A program made the position numbers and the translations under genes. A stretch of DNA of 64,000 nt from NCBI GenBank assembly GCA_030248215.1, contig JASANG010003387.1, positions 98,548-162,547 of the forward strand, written 5' to 3'. Each line of letters starts with the position of its first letter. Positions within the stretch are counted from its first letter, which is position 1. The notes under the pieces are model-generated. The model searched no databases and had not been told where the DNA came from. It was given only the letters and a program-made list of their open reading frames with translations. Shown one piece after another: positions 56,541 to 64,000 of the stretch. The stretch is from Enoplolaimus lenunculus (Eukaryota > Nematoda > Enoplea > Enoplida > Thoracostomopsidae).

Positions 56541-56688
56541 TTACATGGTTATATTAATGAAAATAATTTCCCGGAAACCATTGCAGGGGGCATAGCACCT
56601 TTGCGACTCCCGCTTACTATGTCATTGACGCATGAGGTGCGTGTCCTTTTTTGCATTGGCGTAGGTCTGTGATGGTCTGCTATAGCTA

Positions 56689-56940
56689 CACTGTAAATTC
56701 CAATGAGTTGATTAATCAATTCAGCTAGCGAGTTGGTTATTTCTGAATTAACATCAGTAAACATTAACTTACTCTGAGTTGATTTGATTCTCACTCTGAG
56801 TTGAGTTGACACTGGGTGAGTTGATTAATTAACTCAGAATGAATTGAATCAACTCAACTTTCTGAGTTCTGAAAGTCCTAACTCAGACTGAGTGATTCAA
56901 CTCATTCTGAGTTAAAATCAACTCACTGAAATTTACAGCG
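56689..56940. mobile_element. Family E MITE, opposite orientation
   Basis: CACTGTAAATTCCAATGAG ... CAACTCACTGAAATTTACAGCG; TA flanks on both sides. Confidence 0.88.
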
Positions 56941-57090
56941 TAGAAAAGATGTTAAAAGAGTGAATTGAGCAGAACATGTGTATTCCTTAACCTGCGTTTC
57001 AGAATTAAAACAATAAATTTGGTACTTTGACATATATCCGTTATTCATCAAGGCTAATCAGAACCGTAAATAGAATATCTAACAAATATA

Positions 57091-57338
57091 CACTGTAAAT
57101 TTCAGTGAGTGAATTTTAACTCAGAATGAGTTGAATCACTCAGTGTGAGTTAGGACTATCAGGACTCAGAATTTTAAGTTGATTCAATTCATTTTGGGTT
57201 AATTAATCAACTCACCCAGAGTCATCACAACTCAGAGGGAGAATCAGCTCAACTCAGAGTGAGTTAATGTTTACTGATATTTGAAATAACCAACTTGCTA
57301 GTTGAATTGATTAATCAACTCATTGGAATTTACAATGT
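57091..57338. mobile_element. Family E MITE
   Basis: CACTGTAAATTTCAGTGAG ... CAACTCATTGGAATTTACAATG; TA flanks. Confidence 0.88.
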
Positions 57339-57452
57339 AGGTAGTTTCGCACTCACAGGTGCAAGTCTAAGGAAGGGCGAAAAGTTACTTTTGAAGCCTC
57401 CCCATGGGGGTGCGATAATGAAATCTTTGTTTCATGTGCCCGACTATGATAC

Positions 57453-57668
57453 ACTGTGATTAATCAACTCAGATAGATAATTGGTTATTTTTGGTCATTT
57501 CTGAGTTAATACCAATAAATATTAACTCATTCTGAGCTTATTTTTAATTCCGGCTGAGTTGATTAATTAAGTCAGAATGAGTCAATCCAATTCAGAATTC
57601 TGAGTTGTGGGTTTCCGAGTGGATTCAACTCATTCTGAGTTAAAATCAACTCAGCGAAACTTACAGTG
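57453..57668. mobile_element. Family E MITE, shortened left arm
   Basis: CACTGTGATTAATCAACTCAG ... CTCAGCGAAACTTACAGTG; shares its right-hand TA with the next copy. Confidence 0.82.
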
Positions 57669-57670
57669 TA

Positions 57671-57925
57671 CACTGTAAATTCCAATGAGTTGATTTTAAC
57701 TCAGACTGAGTTGAATCACTCCGTCTGTGAGTTAGGGCTATCACAACTCAGAATTGTACGTTGATTCAACTTAATTTGAGTTAATTGATCAATTCATCAG
57801 GAACGAAATCAACTGAGAGTGAAAATCAACTCAACTCACAGTGAGCCGATGCTTAGTGTTATTAACTCAGATAAAACTAACTCCGCTTACTGAGTTGATT
57901 ATTTAACTCATTGGAATTTACAGTG
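57671..57925. mobile_element. Family E MITE
   Basis: CACTGTAAATTCCAATGAG ... ACTCATTGGAATTTACAGTG; only TA separates it from the copy before. Confidence 0.88.
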
Positions 57926-59352
57926 TACCAGTATATAAACAATAGAAATTCACAGATTTTAATTGACTTTTATGTTGATTTCCACATTTTTGATTGGGTA
58001 ACTTTAGCAATTTATCCTCTCGCGGAATGTTATAAATTGTCAAGAAATTTTTCGGTTTGGGGATAAAAATTTAAATATCAAGTGTTATTATTTCTCAATT
58101 TATTCAGAAAAGTATTTTCTGTGTCAAATCTGAAAAGTTTTTCTGAGATTTAAGACAATTTTTCAAAAATCAACCGAAAAACGTATATTTTCAGAGTTGA
58201 TTTTAAACATTTTTTGAAATTCAACGCTATTTTATTAAAATGTTTCTGTTATAGCAGCAATACTTTTCAAGTGCACCTTGGCAATTATATTTGTTAAATG
58301 TAAGAAATTTTTTCTTAAATATCACAAGTATTATTTTGAGTGCGCGAGTTTTCGTTCCGTTACAAGTTGTAAGTTTTGAACTGCCGGGTAAAACCCGATT
58401 ATTCAGTAAAAAAACTTACAACTTTTGAAACAATTCGAAACGTCCGTCCGTTCAATCCTTGTTTTGTCTCTTGGCGATAAGTTGCGTTGCGGTCCCAGTT
58501 TGCCTGGCGATCATCAACCACAAACGTACTGGCGTCTTGATTTTCGCCAACTAAAAACAGGCCATGTTGCTATATATACACACTAGCGGATTCAGAGGGG
58601 GGCATACACCCCCCCATCAGAAATTTTGTGTGTTAAAATGGTAAGGTCCCTCCCTACCTTACAATTTTTCCACTGAACACATTTTTGGCAAAGCACTATT
58701 TTTCACACAGATTTTTTGTGATAAAATGGTAAGATCCCCCCTACCGCACAATTTCTCGCCCTCAGACAAGTTTTTGGTGGTTAAATGATCAGGTTCGTGC
58801 CGTACAATTTGTCCGTTTCATAACATTTGCCGGCATGCCCTCCCGCCAGAAATGTTTGGATCTGCCTCTGTATGTAATGTAATATTATACATTATATTAT
58901 ATATTATAAATGGCTCAGCTTTGAATATTTGTGCTGGATTTCGAAAAAGTTGCAAACAAATATCCGTTGTTATGATTCTTTTTACCAGCCTAAGCCAACT
59001 CCTAATTGATTAGCTTAAATACCGCAATGAAAAGATTACAATTATATCTACTAAGTACATTTTGTAACTGTACTGGCTCTATTAATATTTCAGAACCGTA
59101 TGAGCAAATCTAATGTAAATATGTTGCTTATATTACGTTACACCTCTCAAAGAATTTCATTGGTCAAAATTTCTGTTTCAAAATGTCCTACACCCTGGTA
59201 ATTCAAGGCGATTGGCCATCAAGGCTTAGGCCCCCAACAGAAATCTTAACTGGAGAAAAAGTTTGTGTAATCGCGAGACACCTCGTCAAAAATTTTCCAG
59301 ATATTGCCACTGATCCTTGCACTCTGTCCAAGTGTTTACCGCCAATGTTAAT
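57926..59352. other. No gene; one degenerate hAT-like patch
   Basis: 58578-58875 has ACTAGCGGATTCAGAGGGGGG and TTTGGATCTGCCTCTG facing each other, probably a diverged CAGTGGCGGATCCAG-type element with internal GTGATAAAATGGTAAG(G/A)TCC duplications. The rest is AT-rich with nothing recognised, and no iGluR upstream exon. Confidence 0.45.
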
Positions 59353-59450
59353 ACGTTGACGAGCGTAACAGTAGTATAAGCATATTCCCAAGCCTAACCC
59401 TAAAAGCCTCAGTGTAACCAAATGGTTCGTCCATCAATGTAACATGGGCC
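59353..59450. mobile_element. TTAGGC-core MITE fragment
   Basis: GTAACAGTAGTATAAGCATATTC, AAGCCTAACCC and AATGTAACATGGGCC. A mosaic of family A and C features, one end only. Confidence 0.5.
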
Positions 59451-59653
59451 GTTTGATCACTGCCCTGTCCTGAAATATGGACTCACTGATTAATCCTGGA
59501 ACGTATCGAATGGTAGAGTTCCTATTAGCCTCGGTTCCTTCGCGTTTTGTTGGCCTTGTTGTACTTGAACGCTCAATTGCAGCTGATTTATTGCACCACA
59601 ATGCAAATAAAATGCAAATGATACCGTTTTCAAAATATATTGATGACATAGCT

Positions 59654-59958
59654 ACACTGAAAAAATGGTGAGCTAAATTGACTTTCTCCGAAATAGGCTG
59701 TACGGGATTACACAAATTGAGTCAAATTCGAGTCGTGCGTTTCCCTTCGCTAAGTATTGTCCTAAGGTTTCGTATCTACACTGTAACTAATGGTGATCTA
59801 AATTGACACTCTACGAAATAGGCTGCACGGGACTGCACAAACAGTCCTAATTTGACACCGCCAAAGTTAAACGTGCGGAGTCGAATTTCACTCAGTTTGT
59901 GGTGTTTGGAAAAGCCTATTTCGGAAAGAATCAACTTGACTGACCATTTTTTGCAGTG
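59654..59958. mobile_element. Two family F MITEs, first one truncated
   Basis: 59654-59735: CACTGAAAAAATGGTGAGC and CTCCGAAATAGGC, arm only. 59779-59958: CACTGTAACTAATGGTGATC ... TGACTGACCATTTTTTGCAGTG, complete, arms CGAAATAGGCTGCACGGG / GCCTATTTCGG. Confidence 0.75.
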
Positions 59959-60342
59959 AGTCTAATGACGATATTTTAACAAAAGCACTGTTTAACAGAC
60001 GAACCTATTATAATTTATGAAGAATCCCTTCGTACTCGACAGCGCCTAACTTTAGCAGTCAATTGAAATTTAACCATGGGCACACAGCCCAAAACAGGGC
60101 ACCCGGTGGTCGGCTCCCACAGGTAATGAATTTTTTGATATTTGTTTACTTGCCTCTACAATAATTCACCGACCCCCACATCTGATGTCTCGAATAATAA
60201 AGTTGGCTAAGGTTTAGGCTTATAAACAGCGGGAGGGTGTCCACATTTACCGACTATCGAATTAAAAAAGCACCAAAATATGTTGTTTGTTTATAATTCA
60301 TTCTTATCACAGATTACCAAAACGATTTAGGCTTTAACTGGT

Positions 60343-60609
60343 TGGCCAATGTTACTTTTAGGGGCGTAGCAGTAGATTAAGCGCATTCCGAAGCCTAAGC
60401 CTAAGCCTAAGTGTTGCAAAAACGTATTCCTAAGCCTAAGCCTAAGTATTGCAATAACGTATTACTAAGCCTAAGCCTAAGTGTTGCAAAAACGTATTGC
60501 TAAGCCTTAGCCTAAGCCTAAGCCTAACCAAAAAATGTAATCTAGAATCTAAGCCTACTCTTTTATAGACCCACCAGAAACCTGGAAGTCCCTTAAAGTA
60601 ACATATACC
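60343..60609. mobile_element. Family C MITE, long core
   Basis: GGCCAATGTTACTTTTAGGGG ... CAGAAACCTGGAAGTCCC, AAAGTAACATATACC. The core has four blocks of TAAGCC units separated by the spacer GTTGCAAAAACGTATT, so the array grows in block units. Confidence 0.87.
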
Positions 60610-60676
60610 AACTGTTTTATTGGTTGTTTTCATTTCTAAACACCAAAAATTGTACCTTATCTCAGACAGTGATCGC

Positions 60677-61019
60677 TGCCCATGTAACACTTAATTAAGC
60701 ATATTCCTCAGTCTGTGCCTATGCGCAAACGTTGAAAAAACGCGTATTTCAAAACCTAAGCCTAATCCTAAGCAAAAATGTAATCTAGAACCTAAACCTA
60801 CTCTTTTACAATCCATCCAACCAGAAACCGGGACGGCCACTAAAAGTGACATGCACCGTGATCGTAAATGCCATGCGTAAGCTTGAAAAAAGCGTATTCC
60901 AAAGCCTAAGTTTAATCCTAAGCAAAAAAATGTAGTCCAGAATCTGAACCTAGTCTTTTACAGACCAATCAACCAGAAACCGGGACGGCCCTAAATGTAG
61001 CACGAACCGTGATCGTAGC
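60677..61019. mobile_element. Tandem pair of diverged family C elements
   Basis: Two similar units, each with CAAAACCTAAGCCTAATCC-like or CAAAGCCTAAGTTTAATCC core, AACCAGAAACCGGGACGGCC and the joint ACCGTGATCGTA, at 60677-60857 and 60858-61019. A local duplication after decay began. Confidence 0.65.
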
Positions 61020-61281
61020 ACAACACTTTTTGTAGAAATCACGCTTGGTATTCGCGGATAAGACGCAGTTTGCAATTTGTTTCGATATAAATCAAAGAAA
61101 ACAGTCTATTGTACGATTCTGCCCACTATAAGGATTAAGCTTAGGTTCAGGCTAAACCTACGGTAAGCCTTTTCCTAAAAGTAACCGTAAAGTGTAGGCC
61201 TGAGTCTGAGATGGAGCTTAAACCTAAGCCTGTGGGGGGAGTGTACAACTACACGGGCAAAAAAATAAATTTCGTTTTGTA

Positions 61282-61497
61282 CACTGCAAAAAATGGGGAA
61301 TCAAATTGACTTTCTCCGAAAAAGGTTTTGCCGGACTACACGAACTGAGTCAAATTCGACTCCGCCAAAGTCAAATTCGACTTACAGGAGTCGCCCAGTG
61401 AGTCGAATTTGACTATGGTGGAATCGTATTTGAATCAGTTTGTGTAGTCCTGAAAAGCTTATTTTAAAGTCAAATTGACTCACCATTTTTTGCAGTG
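61282..61497. mobile_element. Family F MITE
   Basis: CACTGCAAAAAATGGGGAATC ... GACTCACCATTTTTTGCAGTG, TA on both flanks. Confidence 0.9.
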
Positions 61498-61652
61498 TAA
61501 GGTACACAATTTTTCAATTTTATGGCACCATAAGGGCCTTAAGCTATCCTTACAAAATCACTCGCTGAGTCCATTCTTAAACGATAACCATAGCTGCTCC
61601 CACGACAGCTAGAACATAGACGTCGACAGAATTTCAACGTTTTGCTCCAGCA

Positions 61653-62071
61653 CTGTAGGACCCGAATAAGCGGGGGTTATAAGAGGTGAGTAATAAAAGG
61701 GGGTCCCCATTTTTAGTCCCAATCAATAAGAATCCGTATCGCTGACAAGAGTCCGTAACCTGATAGAGTGATTGAACCTCGATGTGAGTACATAAATGTC
61801 AATTATTTCTAGGACCAAATAAAGTTGGGTTCGAAACTTTAAGCTTTGGATGCGCATTTACTGAGTATAACCTTGTATTATCGCTCAAGGTTTTGATGCA
61901 AGACAAATCAACGTTTGATTCAACGGATAGTTGCAATATCGGATATGTCAGTAAAGAAAGGCGGCGAAGGGTGGGTTGAACAAAAATAACAGCCCGTAAT
62001 CAAGTAACACGGGAGTACCTTGTGGAATGGCCAAATATCGGTCTCGCCTTCTTTTATTCGGGTCACTACAG
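61653..62071. mobile_element. Family D MITE
   Basis: CTGTAGGACCCGAATAAGCG ... CTTTTATTCGGGTCACTACAG. Interior matches the 47.4 kb copy (ACCTTGTATTATCGCTCAAG, GATGCAAGACAAAT). Confidence 0.85.
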
Positions 62072-62903
62072 TACTCTGTCAACCGTACAACAGTCTAAGT
62101 TAACAATTAAAAATAAACTTTAACCAACAAAGCGCAGAATAAAAGCGTAATTCTATCTTTGCCTCGAGAAAAATAAATTTACAACGAATGCGAAAACTGA
62201 TCCAATGTAAATAGGCTGTTTTAAGCTAACGAGCAACTCGCAAAAACTGACCACAAAGGACTTTGTACGAATGACAACGACAGTGGAGTCTTTTCGGTTA
62301 CCCTCCCTCCAGCCCGCGTTTGCTGAAAAGTGGTCGGATATTAAAAAAATTTGCATATTTCAGCTTCTCATAGCCTCCTCTGATCATTCGATTGATAAAT
62401 TTGTATTTTGGAAACGCCCCGGTCCCCTGACTCAAACAAAAATTTGTCAAAAAGTTTGACAACTTATATATCATTCAATGCAGCTTGCAGAGCTGAGTCA
62501 AATGGTGTTAAATTTTTGTAATTGTCAAATGACTTATTTTGCGCGCTACCAACGATTTGGATCGGCGGCAAATCAGTTATTTGACCATAATATTCGTTAA
62601 CCAATTGTCTGAGTGCAAAATATTTACAACCGTGGACTCAGCTCCGCAACCTGCATTAAATGGTATATAATTTGTTTAAATTTTGGACAAAAATTTGTTT
62701 AGTCCAGTGGCGGGACCTAGGACCTTAAAAGATCGGATTTTTCAAAAATTCAAATTTTTGTGTGAAATATTCAGGGCAAATCATGAGAAGCTCAAATATG
62801 CAAAAATTTTCAAAATTCGATCGCTTTTAAGCAAACGCGAGCTGTGGGGATAACCGAAAGGACCACAAAAAAGCGCAGGCGTGTACCTTGGATATAGGTT
62901 TCA
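62072..62903. other. Nothing recognised
   Basis: AT-rich. Two facing short ORFs at 62.15-62.46 kb have no splice context or family resemblance. Confidence 0.35.
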
Positions 62904-63285
62904 GGGTCCATGTATAGAACAAGACCGGAACAGTAGTACAAGCAGTGGCTGATCCAGGATCTCAAAATGGGGGGTCCAAATTTCACAGGTAATAAACTTA
63001 TTTTTGACCCACACACAAACCACGAACTACTGTCCCAAAATTGCTATATAATTTTTGCCTAGATGCTGTTGGGGGGCACGGCCGGGGTAGCCCCCCCATG
63101 GATCCGCGATTGAGTACAAGCGTATTCCTATGCCTAAGCCTTTGCTTAAGCCTAAACGTAAGGATGAGCCTATTCCTAAGCCTAGCCCTAAGCCTAAGCC
63201 TAGGCAAAATAGTTAGTCTAAAGCTTAAACTGACTCTATTACAGCCCTGCCAGAAAACGATCCGGCCCTGTCCTATACATTCGCG
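62904..63285. mobile_element. Family A MITE split by a hAT-like insertion
   Basis: GGGTCCATGTATAGAACAAG at the left; from 63113 GTACAAGCGTATTCC, several TAAGCCT units, GCCAGAAAACGATCCGGCCC at the right. The intervening 170 bp is the element listed next. Confidence 0.85.
62943..63112. mobile_element. hAT-like MITE with perfect 8-bp target duplication, nested
   Basis: CAGTGGCTGATCCAGG ... CATGGATCCGCGATTG, flanked by AGTACAAG at 62935-62942 and 63113-63120. Classic hAT ends (CAGTGGCGGATCCAGG type) and duplication length. Interior GGGGGGTCC/GGTAGCCCCCCC. Confidence 0.94.
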
Positions 63286-63546
63286 GGTTTCAGGATAGCC
63301 ACATCGAATAAAGTTTACCTTTATCAATCACATTCTCTCAGTTTTACATTCTTGTTAAACTAATTTCAAATTCAATTTATGCCGGTTTAAAGTTAAAAAG
63401 CCACTATGGCCTCTTAAACCTGTTAATAAACAAGGAGCGTAGTTGAATATTTAAACAATTTGAAATCTTAAATATATGACGTCACAATCTGCAATTTGAA
63501 TATTGGAGACACACCATTAGCTAAAACATGTATCGTAGGATTTTTA

Positions 63547-63689
63547 GGGTTGTCTTTATACTTGCCGCACACCGGCCGGACATCGCTGCACGCCACCAAA
63601 TAGGTTTTGGCTACATTTTTGTTAGCAGCGCAGAGCGGCGTCGAGGCGGTGCGGGGTGACATTCGGCACAGTAAAGTACAGCGCAACCC
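63547..63689. mobile_element. Family G MITE
   Basis: GGGTTGTCTTTATACTTG ... AAAGTACAGCGCAACCC with TA on both flanks. GC-rich interior (GCAGAGCGGCGTCGAGGCGG). Confidence 0.78.
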
Positions 63690-63954
63690 TAAGGCTGAAG
63701 TGAGACCAAATATATGCGTGAATCCTGCGATCTTATATTAATGACCTTGTTATCAACGGATCGTATTCAGCCCTACTTCCTGAGGGGTCCATAAATTACA
63801 AGTGGGGCTTTCGGTACTAAGAAGTTTTCAGGAAGGATGTCCTTTACTTCCAGATCAACGCTGAGCCTTCCTGAGCCTTCGGGATTTGGGTTCTCATTGT
63901 AAATTTTGGCGCAAACGAATTTTGAGAAATACCTTAAATTTTTTTCAGTTAATA
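63690..63954. other. Nothing recognised
   Basis: Intergenic, with a short local duplication (CTGAGCCTTCCTGAGCCTTC) near 63865-63885. Confidence 0.3.
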
Positions 63955-64000
63955 CTGTAGTGACCTGAATAAGAGAGGGGGCTGATATTTATTTGACCCC
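63955..64000. mobile_element. Family D MITE, cut by window end
   Basis: CTGTAGTGACCTGAATAAGAG, then GGGGGCTGATATTTATTTG; TA on the left flank. Confidence 0.75.

Noticed and set aside
62153-62459. Facing ORFs as iGluR upstream exons
   Set aside because: No amino-terminal-domain resemblance and no matched donor phase to the 56071 exon.
6295-63285. TTAGGC arrays as internal telomere or CRISPR-like repeats
   Set aside because: They occur only within MITEs with defined ends, in short imperfect blocks; no spacer pattern and no chromosome-end context.

Overview
The window is animal nuclear DNA: AT-rich, with GT-AG introns at conserved metazoan positions, almost no bacterial-style coding density, and a very heavy load of short non-autonomous DNA transposons. 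Four host genes can be read exon by exon. The mix (LRRFIP, SLBP, a nicotinic receptor subunit, a divergent ionotropic glutamate receptor) and the repeat style suggest a marine invertebrate, possibly a tunicate. The species assignment is a guess; the statement that it is a metazoan is firm.

Layout: 1-5.1 kb holds the last four exons of an LRRFIP-type coiled-coil gene (+). 5.1-8.9 kb is intergenic with short inverted-repeat elements. 8.9-17.3 kb is an old Ty3/Gypsy-type LTR retroelement lying on the minus strand, with an unusual envelope-like segment between gag and protease and an SGNH-hydrolase-like region after pol. 18.9-23.9 kb is a complete histone stem-loop binding protein gene, SLBP (-); one optional in-frame exon lies wholly inside a hAT-like element. 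24-35.7 kb is repeat-rich with no host gene recognised (tandem tRNA-derived SINEs, minisatellite, MITEs). 35.7-44.0 kb is a nicotinic acetylcholine receptor non-alpha subunit (+) lacking only its first exon(s). 48.0-56.1 kb is the ligand-binding and channel part plus tail of an ionotropic glutamate receptor (-), ten exons; its amino-terminal exons were not found up to the window end. 56.1-64 kb is repeats only.

Repeats dominate everything between exons. The most conspicuous are three related MITE families (called A, B, C here) with ends GGCC(C/A)ATGT..., 8-bp target duplications in the clear cases, and cores made of imperfect TTAGGC arrays. Others are TA-flanked MITEs ending CACTGTAAA (E), CACTGCAAAAAATGG (F) or CTGTAGTGACC (D), GGCGCC-rich MITEs ending GGGTTGCGC (G), hAT-like elements ending CAGGGTGCAACCGG (H) and others. 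Several lie within 3-27 nt of splice sites; one sits inside the splice donor of the LRRFIP gene and rebuilt it.

The two receptor genes are both neuronal or muscle ligand-gated cation channels but lie on opposite strands, tail to tail, and nothing in the sequence shows co-regulation. LRRFIP and SLBP are also convergent, with the LTR element between their 3' ends.
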